A program made the position numbers and the translations under genes. Shown piece after piece: positions 24,100-34,509 of a stretch of DNA of 64,000 bases (the stretch's first letter is position 1; every line of letters starts with the position of its first letter). The notes beneath the pieces are model-generated. The model saw nothing but the letters and a program-made list of their open reading frames with translations. It had not been told where the DNA came from and made no database searches. The DNA comes from CAKUIA01 sp044433115 (GTDB lineage Bacteria > Verrucomicrobiota > Verrucomicrobiia > Opitutales > Intestinicryptomonadaceae), in contig JAWXTY010000003.1 in the NCBI GenBank assembly GCA_044433115.1, positions 29,779-93,778 on the forward strand, read 5' to 3'.

Positions 24100-24783
24100 A
24101 TGGTAAAAAGAAGCAAAAGATATAAGCAAGCGGCAGAGCAAGTTTCAGATAGCGCTTTAGGATTAGAGCAAGCTGTTGAGTTACTTTCTACATTGCCAAA
24201 AGTTAAATTCGACGAGACAGTTCAATTGTCAGTCAAGATACAATTAGAAGCTAAGCAATCTAATTTAAGTATTAGAGGTACAGTAAGTTTGCCACATGGT
24301 AGTGGTAAGAACGTTAAGGTTTTGGTATTCACTGAAAATGCACAAGCTGCATTAGATGCTGGTGCAGACCACGCTGGTTTAGAAGATGTATTAAAGCAAA
24401 TCGAGTCTGGTTGGTTAGATTTCGACGTAGCAATTTCTACAACATCTGCTATGAAAGACGTACGTAAGGCTGCTAGAGTATTGGGTCCAAGAGGTTTAAT
24501 GCCTAACCCTAAGAGTGGTACAGTTACAGACGATATTGCTGATGCAATCAAGCAAGTTAAAGCTGGTAGAGTTGAGTTCAAGATGGACAAGACTGGCAAT
24601 GTTGGTATAGTAATTGGCAAGCGTAGTTTCGAAAACGAAAAGTTGGTAGAAAATGCGAAGGCTGCAATTGCTAGTTTGATAGCTGCTCGTCCTGAAACAT
24701 ACAAGGGTAAGTATATTGTAAACACAACAATTAGTGCTACAATGACTCCTGGTATAACACTAAATAAATCTATAAGCGAATAA
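24100..24783 (+). CDS. rplA: 50S ribosomal protein L1
   Basis: 227 residues, normal. The signature GPRGLMPNPKSGTV and the C-terminal KGKYIVNTTISATMTPGI are present. L1 forms the mobile stalk near the ribosomal E site and in many bacteria represses its own operon. It starts 101 bases after rplK and is followed by rplJ after 10 bases. Confidence 0.98.
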   Translation: MVKRSKRYKQAAEQVSDSALGLEQAVELLSTLPKVKFDETVQLSVKIQLEAKQSNLSIRGTVSLPHGSGKNVKVLVFTENAQAALDAGADHAGLEDVLKQIESGWLDFDVAISTTSAMKDVRKAARVLGPRGLMPNPKSGTVTDDIADAIKQVKAGRVEFKMDKTGNVGIVIGKRSFENEKLVENAKAAIASLIAARPETYKGKYIVNTTISATMTPGITLNKSISE

Positions 24784-24793
24784 GGATTTTAAG

Positions 24794-25276
24794 ATGAGAC
24801 CAGAAAAACAATATTTAATAAACGAAGCAGTTTCTCACATATCATCATCTAACTATGTATTCTTGTTGAATTTCACAGGAGTAACAGTTGCTGATGCTAG
24901 CACATTCCGTAGAGCTTTGGCTACTAAGGGTGCAGAGTTTCACATTGTAAAGAACACTATTTTAGATATAGCAGCAAAGGCTCAAGAATTACCTGACTTG
25001 TCAGAATTTTTGGCAGGACCTACAGCAGTTATCGCTGGTGGCGAGTCTGTTACAGAAGTTGCTAAAATCATAGTAGATTTCGTAAAGGGTAAAGAAAACG
25101 CAAATGTTAAAGTTGGTGTTTTAGATAAGAACCTTTTAGATACAGTTCAAATCGAAGAATTGAGTGCATTACCAAACCTAGATGGTATGAAGGCAAAGTT
25201 CTTGTCTTTGATGTTGTTGGCATCTCCACAAGGAGTGTTAAACTTGTTGAAGGCAAAGAGCGAAAAGGAAGACTAA
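24794..25276 (+). CDS. rplJ: 50S ribosomal protein L10
   Basis: 160 residues. The N-terminal domain has NYVFLLNFTGVTVADASTFR and FHIVKNTILDIAA, typical of L10. The C-terminal helix, which carries L7/L12 dimers, is at about 135-160. It is co-transcribed with rplA and followed by a 180-base leader before rplL. Confidence 0.96.
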   Translation: MRPEKQYLINEAVSHISSSNYVFLLNFTGVTVADASTFRRALATKGAEFHIVKNTILDIAAKAQELPDLSEFLAGPTAVIAGGESVTEVAKIIVDFVKGKENANVKVGVLDKNLLDTVQIEELSALPNLDGMKAKFLSLMLLASPQGVLNLLKAKSEKED

Positions 25277-25289
25277 TTCCTTTTGGAGT

Positions 25290-25322
25290 CGAGTATGGGT
25301 TATGCTCATACTTGCTTTTTAA
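25290..25322 (+). terminator. Hairpin with U-tract between rplJ and rplL (possible attenuator)
   Basis: AGTATG (25294-25299) pairs with CATACT (about 25309-25314), followed by TGCTTTTTA. It resembles a partial terminator that would tune rplL and rpoBC against rplKAJ. Confidence 0.5.
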
Positions 25323-25456
25323 AAATAATTTCATAAATAGGCGTATGTGCGTCTAGTCAAAAAAACAATAATAAAGAACTAAAGAATGAGCTTAGGGAGA
25401 GTAAATATCCTTAAACACTCGCAAGAGTACTAAGCATTCAAAGGAGAAATAATAAA

Positions 25457-25831
25457 ATGGCAGATATAAATAAAGAACAAGTAATCGAATGGTTGAGCGG
25501 CTTAACAATTTTAGAAGTTGCAGCTCTAGTTAAAGAATTAGAAGAAAAGTGGGGCGTAACAGCAGCAGCTCCTGTAGCTATGGTTGCAGCAGCAGCAGAC
25601 GCAGGTCCAGCTGAAGAAAAGACTGAGTTCGACGTAATCTTAAAAGAAATTGGTGCAAACAAGATTGCAGTAATTAAAGAAGTACGTGGCATCACAGGCT
25701 TAGGCTTGAAGGAAGCTAAGGACTTAGTTGAAGGTGCTCCTAAGGCTGTTAAGGAAGGTGTTTCTAAGGACGAAGCTACTGAAATTGAAGCTAAGCTAAA
25801 GGCAACTGGTGCAACTGTTGAAATTAAGTAA
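25457..25831 (+). CDS. rplL: 50S ribosomal protein L7/L12
   Basis: 124 residues. The N-terminal dimerisation domain includes LTILEVAALVKELEEKWGV, then an Ala-rich hinge (AAAPVAMVAAAADA), then the factor-binding C-terminal domain EKTEFDVILKEIGANKIAVI to the end. A strong AAAGGAG ribosome-binding site lies before the start, suiting a protein made in several copies per ribosome. Confidence 0.98.
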   Translation: MADINKEQVIEWLSGLTILEVAALVKELEEKWGVTAAAPVAMVAAAADAGPAEEKTEFDVILKEIGANKIAVIKEVRGITGLGLKEAKDLVEGAPKAVKEGVSKDEATEIEAKLKATGATVEIK

Positions 25832-25870
25832 TTAACTTGATTATCAACAATTAATATTATTTAACGGATA

Positions 25871-25912
25871 GGCAAAGCCTCAAGAAAAATGAGGCTTTGC
25901 TTGCCCTTTTTC
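25871..25912 (+). terminator. Strong hairpin between rplL and rpoB (attenuator-like)
   Basis: GCAAAGCCTCA pairs with TGAGGCTTTGC (25872-25900), followed by TTGCCCTTTTT. A partial terminator in this spacer is known from the E. coli rplL-rpoB junction, where it sets the ratio of ribosomal protein to polymerase. Confidence 0.7.
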
Positions 25913-25985
25913 AAATTTAGCTAGGCGTATAGCAGAATATATGCCAAAAAAAACACACATAGCAAAAAAACGAAAATAAAAAGAG

Positions 25986-28900
25986 ATGTCTGAGCGAAAA
26001 AATTTTGGTAAATTGCAAGATGTAATAGACTTGCCAAACCTAATAGAAAACCAGCTTAATTCCTATGCGGAATTTTTGCAGAGAGACCAAGTGCCATCAC
26101 AAAGGAAGATGATTGGCTTACACGCTGTATTTAGCGAAGTGTTCCCTATAGTAAGTTACGACGAGAAGATTAAATTAGAATACGTTTCATATAGGTTTGA
26201 TGGTCCAAAGTACTCAGAGCAAGAGTGTATTAAAGAGAGTGTAACTTATTCAATTTCTCTCTACTTAACTTTGCGTTTGACAGAGGGCGATTCTTCTAGG
26301 GAAGAAGAGTTGTTTATGGGCGATTTAAATATGATGACTAGCAGTGGTTCATTTATAGTAAATGGAGCTGAGCGAGTTATAGTTAGTCAATTACACAGAA
26401 GCCCTGGTATATGTTATGAGGAGGCTTTGCACTCTTCTGGTAAGACTTTATTCTCATTTAGGTTAATACCTGATAGAGGTACATGGGTTGAGGTTCAATT
26501 TGACCAAAACGACTTGTTGTACGTATACATAGACCGTAGACGTCGCCGTAGGAAGTTCTTGATTACTACATTATTGAGAGCGATGGGCAAGAGTTCTAAC
26601 AGTGAGATTATAGAATTGTTCTACACTGTTGAGGATATGACTACTAAGATGGCTGAGAAGATGGAAGAAGTTTCTCACTATGTATTGGCAGAAGCTGTTA
26701 CAGACCCAGATCCAGCAGGCAAGGGCAAGGTATTGTTAAAGCAATACGAAACTTTGACTAAGACTGCAATTATGGACTTTATGAGGGCAGGGATAGCAGA
26801 ATTTAAGGTTATAGATACCACTGTAGACGAAGGTGTTATAATCAAGGCTATCAAAAAAGACCCTTCTAAGAACGAAGAAGAAGCCTTGAAGACTATTTAC
26901 AAGCAACTTCGCCCAGGCGAACCTGTAAATGCAAGCAATGCAAGAGCTTTATTACGCCGTACTCTACAAGACCCTAAGCGTTATGATTTAGGTAGAGTTG
27001 GTAGATTTAAAATCAATCAAAAATTGGGTCTAAGCACTGATTTAGACACAAGGGTTGTAACTATAGAAGACATAGTAGAAGGTACTAAGTATTTAAGTAA
27101 GTTGCGTAAGGGTGAAGGTTATATAGATGATATTGACCACTTAGGTAGCAGAAGAGTACGTACAGTTGGCGAGCTTTTGGCTAACCAATGCCGTGTAGGT
27201 TTAGCTCGTACTGAAAAGCAAGTTAAGGAAAAGATGAGTGCTGCAGAGCAAAATTCTGAAAACTTGACTCCTGGAAAGCTTTTGAATACAAAGTCTATGA
27301 CAGCGATGGTAAGAGAGTTCTTTGCAAGAAATCAATTATCTCAATTTATGGACCAAATCAATCCATTGTCTGAATTGACTCACAAGAGAAGATTGTCAGC
27401 TTTAGGTCAAGGTGGTTTAAGTAGAGAAAGAGCTGGCTTTGAAGTTAGAGACGTACACCACTCTCACTATGGTAGAATTTGTCCTATTGAAACTCCTGAA
27501 GGTCCAAACATTGGTCTTATCAATTCTTTGTCTAGTTATTCAAAGATAAACGAGTTTGGCTTTATTGAAACTCCTTATAGAGTTATAATTGATGGAGCTT
27601 GGACGGGCGATATAGAATATTTGACTGCAGACCAAGAAGAGGGCAAGGTAATTGCTCAAGCAAATTCTGAATTAGACGAAAAGAATAATTTGGTAGGCAA
27701 GTGCGTAGTTAGAATGCGAGACGAAGTGTTCGAAGTTGAGCCAAGCGAGGTTCAATATATGGACGTTAGCCCTAAGCAAATGGTATCTATAGTAGCAGGT
27801 TTAATTCCGTTCTTGGAACACGATGACGCTAACAGAGCTTTGATGGGTTCGAATATGCAACGTCAAGGTGTGCCTTTGTTGACTCCTGAGTCTCCTTTTG
27901 TGGGAACTGGTGTTGAAAAGTATGTTGCTAGAGACTCTATGACTGTAATTATTGCAGCAGAAGAAGGTAAGGTAGCAAGCGTAGAGGCAAGTCGTATTAT
28001 AGTTACTCGTGATGGATTTATGCCAGAGTTGGTTGATGGCGAGTATAAGACTAATGCACTATTGGGCGTATATGTATATAACTTAAGGAAGTTTATGCGT
28101 TCAAACAATGCTACTTGTTTCAATCAAAAGCCTATAGTAAAGAAGGGTCAGATTGTATCAAAGGGCGATGTTTTAGCTGATGGTGCAAGTACTCAAGATG
28201 GCGAATTGGCTTTGGGTAGAAATGTATTGGTTGCATTTATGCCTTGGAATGGTTATAACTTTGAAGATGCTATTTTGTTGTCTGAAAAGTTGATTAAGAA
28301 CGACGTATTTACATCTATACACATTGAAGTATTTGAGTCTACAGCGAGAGACACTAAGTTAGGACCTGAAGAAATTACAAGGGATATACCTAATGTAGGT
28401 GATGAGGCTTTGAAGGACTTAGATAGAAATGGTGTAATTAGAGTTGGTGCTGAAGTAAAGCCAGGCGACATTTTAGTTGGTAAGATTACTCCTAAGAGCG
28501 AAACTGAATTAGCTCCAGAAGAAAAATTGCTAAGAGCGATTTTCGGTGAAAAGGCTGCAGACGTAAAGGATACATCTTTAAAAGTTCCATCTGGTACAGA
28601 AGGTATCATAATGGACGTTAAGACTTCTACAAGAATAGACAAGGAAAGTGATACTATGTCTAATTCTGATATGAGAAGGCAACAAAAGAAGTTATCTGAA
28701 GAGTTGAAGATTGAGACAGACAAGTTGAAGTCTGAGCTTACTGAAGCTTTATCTAATGTATTGTTGGGCGAAAAGATACCTTTGGACGTACGCAACAAGC
28801 AAACTGACGAAGTTATAATCCCAGCAAATCGTAAGATTACAAAGACTTTATTGCGTAAGTTGGCATCTGTATCTAAGTATATAGATATAAATCCATCTCC

Positions 28901-29765
28901 AGTTCGCCAAAAGATAATGGAAATAGTTGATCATTATCAATTGAGATTTACTGAAGTTGAAAACGACAACAAGAGAAAAGTTGATGTGTTGACTTCTGGT
29001 GGTGGCGAAGCACAAAGCGTTATCAAGAACGTAAAGGTTTATATAGCTGCAAAGCGTAAGATACAAGTTGGCGATAAGATGGCAGGACGACATGGTAATA
29101 AGGGTATTGTTGCTCGTATAGTACCAGAAGAAGATATGCCATATTTAGAAGACGGCACTCCTGTTGAAATTTGCTTGAACCCAATGGGTGTACCAAGTCG
29201 AATGAACGTAGGTCAGGTCTTGGAAACGCACTTAGGTTGGGCTTGTAAGAAGTTAGGATTTAAGGTGGCAACTCCTGTATTTGATGGTATCAGCGAAAAA
29301 GACATTAGGTCTTACTTGGATAAGTCTGGTTTCCCAATGAGTGCAAAGACTAGGTTGATAGATGGCTTAAGTGGCGATTTTATGGACCAAGACGTGGTTG
29401 TTGGCTATATCTATATGATGAAGTTGAACCACTTAGTTGCAGATAAGATCCACGCTCGTGCTGTTGGTCCTTACTCATTGATTACTCAACAACCATTGGG
29501 TGGTAAGGCTCAATATGGTGGTCAAAGATTTGGTGAGATGGAAGTTTGGGCATTGGAAGCTTATGGTGCTGCATATACTCTACAAGAATTATTGACTGTA
29601 AAGAGTGATGACGTTCAAGGTAGAACAAAGATATATGAGCAGTTGGTTAAAGGTGATAATTCACTACAAGCTGGTGTTCCTCAATCATTTAATGTATTGA
29701 TGAAGGAAATGCAAAGTTTGTGTCTGGACGTAAAAGTACAGTCTTCAGATGTAGTTGAGCAATAA
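25986..29765 (+). CDS. rpoB: RNA polymerase beta subunit
   Basis: 1259 residues. The rifampicin region contains SQFMDQINPLSELTHKRRLS and then ALGQGGLSRERAGFEVRDVH, the wild-type (sensitive) form by eye. Other conserved parts are TPEGPNIGLI, the GDKMAGRHGNKG catalytic-site region and QPLGGKAQYGGQRFGEMEVW. It is somewhat shorter than the E. coli subunit (1342). The coding strand is very G-rich: bases 28381-28440 hold 18 G and 4 C. Confidence 0.99.
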   Translation: MSERKNFGKLQDVIDLPNLIENQLNSYAEFLQRDQVPSQRKMIGLHAVFSEVFPIVSYDEKIKLEYVSYRFDGPKYSEQECIKESVTYSISLYLTLRLTEGDSSREEELFMGDLNMMTSSGSFIVNGAERVIVSQLHRSPGICYEEALHSSGKTLFSFRLIPDRGTWVEVQFDQNDLLYVYIDRRRRRRKFLITTLLRAMGKSSNSEIIELFYTVEDMTTKMAEKMEEVSHYVLAEAVTDPDPAGKGKVLLKQYETLTKTAIMDFMRAGIAEFKVIDTTVDEGVIIKAIKKDPSKNEEEALKTIYKQLRPGEPVNASNARALLRRTLQDPKRYDLGRVGRFKINQKLGLSTDLDTRVVTIEDIVEGTKYLSKLRKGEGYIDDIDHLGSRRVRTVGELLANQCRVGLARTEKQVKEKMSAAEQNSENLTPGKLLNTKSMTAMVREFFARNQLSQFMDQINPLSELTHKRRLSALGQGGLSRERAGFEVRDVHHSHYGRICPIETPEGPNIGLINSLSSYSKINEFGFIETPYRVIIDGAWTGDIEYLTADQEEGKVIAQANSELDEKNNLVGKCVVRMRDEVFEVEPSEVQYMDVSPKQMVSIVAGLIPFLEHDDANRALMGSNMQRQGVPLLTPESPFVGTGVEKYVARDSMTVIIAAEEGKVASVEASRIIVTRDGFMPELVDGEYKTNALLGVYVYNLRKFMRSNNATCFNQKPIVKKGQIVSKGDVLADGASTQDGELALGRNVLVAFMPWNGYNFEDAILLSEKLIKNDVFTSIHIEVFESTARDTKLGPEEITRDIPNVGDEALKDLDRNGVIRVGAEVKPGDILVGKITPKSETELAPEEKLLRAIFGEKAADVKDTSLKVPSGTEGIIMDVKTSTRIDKESDTMSNSDMRRQQKKLSEELKIETDKLKSELTEALSNVLLGEKIPLDVRNKQTDEVIIPANRKITKTLLRKLASVSKYIDINPSPVRQKIMEIVDHYQLRFTEVENDNKRKVDVLTSGGGEAQSVIKNVKVYIAAKRKIQVGDKMAGRHGNKGIVARIVPEEDMPYLEDGTPVEICLNPMGVPSRMNVGQVLETHLGWACKKLGFKVATPVFDGISEKDIRSYLDKSGFPMSAKTRLIDGLSGDFMDQDVVVGYIYMMKLNHLVADKIHARAVGPYSLITQQPLGGKAQYGGQRFGEMEVWALEAYGAAYTLQELLTVKSDDVQGRTKIYEQLVKGDNSLQAGVPQSFNVLMKEMQSLCLDVKVQSSDVVEQ

Positions 29766-29801
29766 TTGTTATTGATAAAAAAATAAATTTAGGAAATTTC
29801 G

Positions 29802-32800
29802 ATGGAAGACAATAAGCAACAAATAAGAGATATACTTGGTTTTGAGAATGAGTCAGGTTTTGATAGCGTTACTATATCTTTGGCGTCGCCAGAGACAATA
29901 ATAGCTTGGTCTAAGGGTGAAGTTAAAAATCCAGAGACAATTAATTACCGTACTTTTAAGCCTGAGCAAGGTGGTCTATTTTGCCAAAAGATATTTGGAC
30001 CTATAAGAGACTACGAGTGTGCTTGTGGTAAGTATAAGAGAGTTAGATACAAGGATCAAGTTTGTGAACGTTGCGGTGTTGAAGTTACAACATCTAGGGT
30101 TCGTAGAGACAGAATGGGTCATATAGAATTGGCTGTACCTGTTTCTCATATATGGTTTTTAAAGTCTATGCCAAGTCGTTTAGGTTTGGTATTGGATATG
30201 ACTTCTAAGGCACTAGAAAGTGTTATTTACTATGAAAAGTACATAGTTATAGACCCAAGAAACACTTCTTTAAAGGAGATGCAATTGCTATCTGATGAAG
30301 AGTATCAAAAGGCTATGGAAGAGTATGATGACGAAGCATTCTATGCGAAGATGGGTGCTGAAGCTATATATGAAATCTTACAAAATTTGAACTTGGCTAA
30401 GTTGTCTAATGACTTAACTGAGCAAATGCGTTCTACTCGCTCTAAGCAAATTAAAAAGCGTTTAGCAAAGAGATTAAAGTTAATTCAAGGTTTCTTGACT
30501 ACTGAGGCTCGCCCTGAGTGGATGATATTAAAGGCATTGCCAGTAATTCCACCAGATTTGCGTCCATTAGTACCTTTAGAAGGTGGTAGATTTGCTACTT
30601 CTGACTTGAATGACTTGTATAGAAGAGTTATTAATCGTAACAATCGTTTGAAGAATTTGATGGCGATGAAGACTCCTGATGTAATCATTCACAATGAAAA
30701 GAGAATGTTGCAAGAGGCAGTTGACGCTTTGTTCGACAATGGTCGTCATGGTAGAGCAGTAACAGGTGCAGGTAACAGACCTTTAAAGAGTATCTCTGAT
30801 ATGTTAAAGGGCAAGCAAGGACGTTTCCGTCAAAATCTTTTAGGTAAGAGAGTTGACTATTCAGGTCGTTCTGTAATCGTTATTGGTCCTGAGTTGAAAT
30901 TGCATCAATGTGGTTTGCCAAAGAAGATGGCATTGACATTGTTTGAGCCATTTATCATTCGTCGTTTAAAAGAGTTGGGCTGGGTACATACAGTTCGTTC
31001 TGCAAGAAAGTTAATTGAAAAGAGAGCTCCTGAAGTTTGGGATATTCTTGCTGAAGTTACAGAGGGACACCCTGTAATGTTAAATAGAGCACCAACTTTG
31101 CACAGATTGTCTATACAAGCATTTGAGCCTGTATTGATTGAAGGTGATGCTATACGTTTGCACCCATTGGTTTGTGCAGCTTATAATGCAGACTTCGACG
31201 GCGACCAAATGGCAGTACACGTTCCATTGTCTTTAGAGGCTATAATGGAAGCGAAGTTACTTATGTTGGCAAGCAATAACATATTCTCACCATCATCTGG
31301 TAAGCCAATTTTGACTCCATCTCAAGACATCGTATTAGGTGCGTATTATTTGACATACGAGTTGGCCCAAAAGCCAGCAGAAGACAAAAAGGTAAGCCTA
31401 TTTGCAAATGAGAGAGAAGTTGAATTTGCAAACGCAGAAGGAATGGTTCACTGGCACGACTGGATCGACTATGTAAACCCAGACTTTGGCACGGACACAA
31501 TTTATGGCGACAAGACATCTAAGATAATACGTACTACAGTAGGTAGGGTATTGTTCACAAAGATATGGCCAGAGCAGTTGGGCTTTATTAACTTTACAGT
31601 ACCTAAGGGCAAGTTGGGAGACTTGATTTTAAGTACATTTAAGGTATTAGGTAAGGCAGACTCTGCTGCAGTATTGGACGCTTTGAAGGCATTAGGTTTC
31701 AAGACAGCGACAAGGGCAGGTATCTCTATAGGTATTGGCGATATGGATATGCCAGCTGAAAAGGTTGAAATTATCGCAAATGCAAGAAAGGCTATAGATA
31801 GCATTGAGCAAGACTATATCAAGGGTACTATTACAAAGAACGAACGTTCAAGTAAGGTAAAGGACGTATGGACTATTGCTACAGAAGACATTGCAAAGGT
31901 TGCCTTCACTAATTTATCAAGACCTCACGAAAAGCAAGGCGATAGACAATATATCAATCCAGTATACGTGATGATGGACTCAGGTGCAAGAGGTAATAAG
32001 GCACAGGTTCGTCAGTTGTGTGGTGCTCGTGGTTTGATGGCAAAGCCTAATGGTGAAATCTTAGAAAGACCAATTTTATCATCATTCCGTGAAGGTTTGA
32101 GTGTATTGGAATACTTTATATCTACGCACGGTGCAAGAAAAGGTTTGGCAGATACTGCATTAAAGACTGCTGACGCTGGTTATATGACTAGAAAGCTTTG
32201 CGACGTTGCAATGGACGTAATTATCACTTCTGACGACGAAAAGACTACAGGTGCAGGTATTGAAAAGACATCTATATATGATGGCGACGACGAAATCGTA
32301 CCATTAGTAGACAGAATTATCGGTAGATGTGCAAGCAAGAGCTATGTACACCCTCAACACCCAGACGAGGTTATTATCCCTGAAGGTGAGATTATCACTG
32401 AAGATATGGCTGTTAGAGCTGTTACTGCTGGTATAGAGTCTGTTAGGGTAATGAGCCCATTGACTCACTTAAAGAGAAATACTATTCCTTCAAAGGCTTA
32501 TGGTATAGACCCATCTACTCAAAAGTTGGTAGAAAGAGGTACAGCTGTAGGTATTATCGCAGCACAATCTATTGGTGAGCCTGGTACTCAGTTGACGATG
32601 CGTACTTTCCACGTAGGTGGTATTGCTTCAGGTTCAGCTAAAGAGCCTACTATTTCAGCTAAGACTAGCGGTATAATCAAGTTTGAGAATTTGAATATAG
32701 TAGACGTACAAGGTGGAAATCACGTAGTATTGAACAAAAATGGTATTATTAGGATTATGTCTGAAGACGGCAAGAAAGAGTTGGAAGACTATAATATCGT

Positions 32801-33959
32801 GGTAGGTTCAGTTATTACAAAGAATGATGGCGATAGAATTGCTGCTGGCGAAAAGTTGGCTCAATGGAACCCACATAGTACTCCAATTCTTGCAGATAAG
32901 TCTGGTAAGGTAACATTCGAAGATATGATTGAAGGTGTTACTATAGGGGCAACTCAAGACTCATCTACAGGAGCTACAACATTTACAGTAATAGACCACA
33001 AGGACGACTTAAATCCAAGAATTAATATCGTAGATAAATCTGGCAAGGTTGTAACAACTTATGCAGTGCCAACAGGTGCTCAATTGTTAGTTGCAGAAAA
33101 CAGCCAAATTAATTCTGGTGTAGTTTTAGCTAAGACTCCAAGAAAGGCGTCAAAGACTCAAGATATTACAGGTGGTTTGCCACGTGTTGCTGAGCTATTT
33201 GAAGCAAGGAGACCTAAGGAAGCTGCCGAGATGTCGAAGTTAGATGGTATAGTATCTTTTGGTCCATCAAGAAGGGGCAAGAAGGTAATTATAATTAAGT
33301 CTAAGGACTCTAAGGGCAACGAAATTACTGAAGAACATTTGATACCGCATGGCAAAAACATCGTGGTACAATTAGACGATAAGGTGTCTAAGGGCGAATT
33401 TTTAACAGAAGGTAGCCCAGATCCAAATGAAATTTTAGAAATATTAGGACCTGATGCTGTACAAGAGCACTTGTTGGTAGAGATACAAAAGGTATATCGT
33501 AAGCAAGGTGTTACAATTAACGACAAGCATATAGAGGTAATAATATCTAAAATGTTGCGTAAAATGAGAATTACTGATCCAGGCGACTCAGATTATTTCT
33601 GGGGTCAACAAGTGGATAAGTATGAATTTATGGTAGAGAACGCTAAGATTGAAGAAGCAGGTGGTAAAGCAGCCGATGGCGAGTTAATATTGCTCGGTAT
33701 CACAAAGGCTAGTTTAGAGACTGAAAGTTTCATCAGTGCAGCGTCTTTCCAAGAGACTACAAGAGTGTTAACTGAAGCTGCTACATTGGGCAAGGTTGAC
33801 AAGCTTGAAGGCTTTAAAGAAAATGTGATAATGGGTAACTTAATTCCAGCAGGAACAGGTTTGCACGCATATCGCAAATTGACCGTTAATTCTTTGGTAG
33901 ATGAAGATGAAGAAGAATATTTATCTGAAGCCGAAGAGGAAGTTGTGAGCGAAGAATAA
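29802..33959 (+). CDS. rpoC: RNA polymerase beta' subunit
   Basis: 1385 residues. The N-terminal zinc site is CACGKYKRVRYKDQVCERCG. The active-site Mg loop is NADFDGDQMAVH. The bridge and trigger regions include EPGTQLTMRTFHVGG. The C-terminus ends in an acidic tail (EDEEEYLSEAEEE). It starts 36 bases after rpoB with a TAGGAA ribosome-binding site. The next genes are rpsL, rpsG and fusA. Confidence 0.99.
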   Translation: MEDNKQQIRDILGFENESGFDSVTISLASPETIIAWSKGEVKNPETINYRTFKPEQGGLFCQKIFGPIRDYECACGKYKRVRYKDQVCERCGVEVTTSRVRRDRMGHIELAVPVSHIWFLKSMPSRLGLVLDMTSKALESVIYYEKYIVIDPRNTSLKEMQLLSDEEYQKAMEEYDDEAFYAKMGAEAIYEILQNLNLAKLSNDLTEQMRSTRSKQIKKRLAKRLKLIQGFLTTEARPEWMILKALPVIPPDLRPLVPLEGGRFATSDLNDLYRRVINRNNRLKNLMAMKTPDVIIHNEKRMLQEAVDALFDNGRHGRAVTGAGNRPLKSISDMLKGKQGRFRQNLLGKRVDYSGRSVIVIGPELKLHQCGLPKKMALTLFEPFIIRRLKELGWVHTVRSARKLIEKRAPEVWDILAEVTEGHPVMLNRAPTLHRLSIQAFEPVLIEGDAIRLHPLVCAAYNADFDGDQMAVHVPLSLEAIMEAKLLMLASNNIFSPSSGKPILTPSQDIVLGAYYLTYELAQKPAEDKKVSLFANEREVEFANAEGMVHWHDWIDYVNPDFGTDTIYGDKTSKIIRTTVGRVLFTKIWPEQLGFINFTVPKGKLGDLILSTFKVLGKADSAAVLDALKALGFKTATRAGISIGIGDMDMPAEKVEIIANARKAIDSIEQDYIKGTITKNERSSKVKDVWTIATEDIAKVAFTNLSRPHEKQGDRQYINPVYVMMDSGARGNKAQVRQLCGARGLMAKPNGEILERPILSSFREGLSVLEYFISTHGARKGLADTALKTADAGYMTRKLCDVAMDVIITSDDEKTTGAGIEKTSIYDGDDEIVPLVDRIIGRCASKSYVHPQHPDEVIIPEGEIITEDMAVRAVTAGIESVRVMSPLTHLKRNTIPSKAYGIDPSTQKLVERGTAVGIIAAQSIGEPGTQLTMRTFHVGGIASGSAKEPTISAKTSGIIKFENLNIVDVQGGNHVVLNKNGIIRIMSEDGKKELEDYNIVVGSVITKNDGDRIAAGEKLAQWNPHSTPILADKSGKVTFEDMIEGVTIGATQDSSTGATTFTVIDHKDDLNPRINIVDKSGKVVTTYAVPTGAQLLVAENSQINSGVVLAKTPRKASKTQDITGGLPRVAELFEARRPKEAAEMSKLDGIVSFGPSRRGKKVIIIKSKDSKGNEITEEHLIPHGKNIVVQLDDKVSKGEFLTEGSPDPNEILEILGPDAVQEHLLVEIQKVYRKQGVTINDKHIEVIISKMLRKMRITDPGDSDYFWGQQVDKYEFMVENAKIEEAGGKAADGELILLGITKASLETESFISAASFQETTRVLTEAATLGKVDKLEGFKENVIMGNLIPAGTGLHAYRKLTVNSLVDEDEEEYLSEAEEEVVSEE

Positions 33960-33982
33960 TAAAAAAATCGCAAAAAAACGCT

Positions 33983-34022
33983 TTAAAGGGCCAGTTGCTA
34001 GGCTCTTTTGGCAATTTTTATA
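33983..34022 (+). terminator. Weak terminator or spacer hairpin after rpoC
   Basis: AAAGGGCC pairs with GGCTCTTT (about 33985-34008) with one mismatch. A TTTTTATAAA tract follows a short way downstream. It may partly separate rpoBC from the rpsL operon. Confidence 0.4.
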
Positions 34023-34099
34023 AAAAAAGTGAAAATAAAACTTGCAAAAATGCAAGTAAAACATAATTTAAAAATCTTTATAGAATAAAATAGACAAAA

Positions 34100-34483
34100 A
34101 TGCCTACAATAAATCAATTAGTCCGCAATCCACGTAGATTGGCAGCAACAAAGAGTAAAGCACAAGCTTTAAATGCTTGCCCGTTCCGCCGTGGTGTATG
34201 TGTACAAGTTATGACTCGTACACCAAAGAAACCAAATTCAGCTATCAGAAAAGTAGCTAAAGTTCGCCTAACAACAGGCTATGAAGTTATCGCTTACATC
34301 CCAGATGAAGGTCATAACTTGCAAGAGCACAGTGTTGTTTTATTAAGAGGGGGTCGTGTAAAGGACTTACCAGGTGTACGTTACCACATCGTTCGTGGTG
34401 CTTTAGATACTTCAGGTGTTGAAAAACGTCGTCGTAGTCGTTCTAAGTACGGTGTAAAGCGTCCTAAGGCAAAGAAAGCTTAG
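34100..34483 (+). CDS. rpsL: 30S ribosomal protein S12
   Basis: 127 residues, normal. The decoding loop TRTPKKPNSAIRKVAKVRL and the second loop GGRVKDLPGVRYH are intact, and the Lys residues linked to streptomycin sensitivity are present. It is the first gene of rpsL-rpsG-fusA-rpsJ. Confidence 0.98.
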   Translation: MPTINQLVRNPRRLAATKSKAQALNACPFRRGVCVQVMTRTPKKPNSAIRKVAKVRLTTGYEVIAYIPDEGHNLQEHSVVLLRGGRVKDLPGVRYHIVRGALDTSGVEKRRRSRSKYGVKRPKAKKA

Positions 34484-34509
34484 TAATTTTAAAATTAAGG
34501 AAATAGAAA

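Noticed and set aside
28253..28798. 181-codon frame opposite rpoB, and similar antisense frames in rpoC, rplA and fusA
   Set aside because: They are shadows of highly conserved genes on the other strand with no motif of their own.
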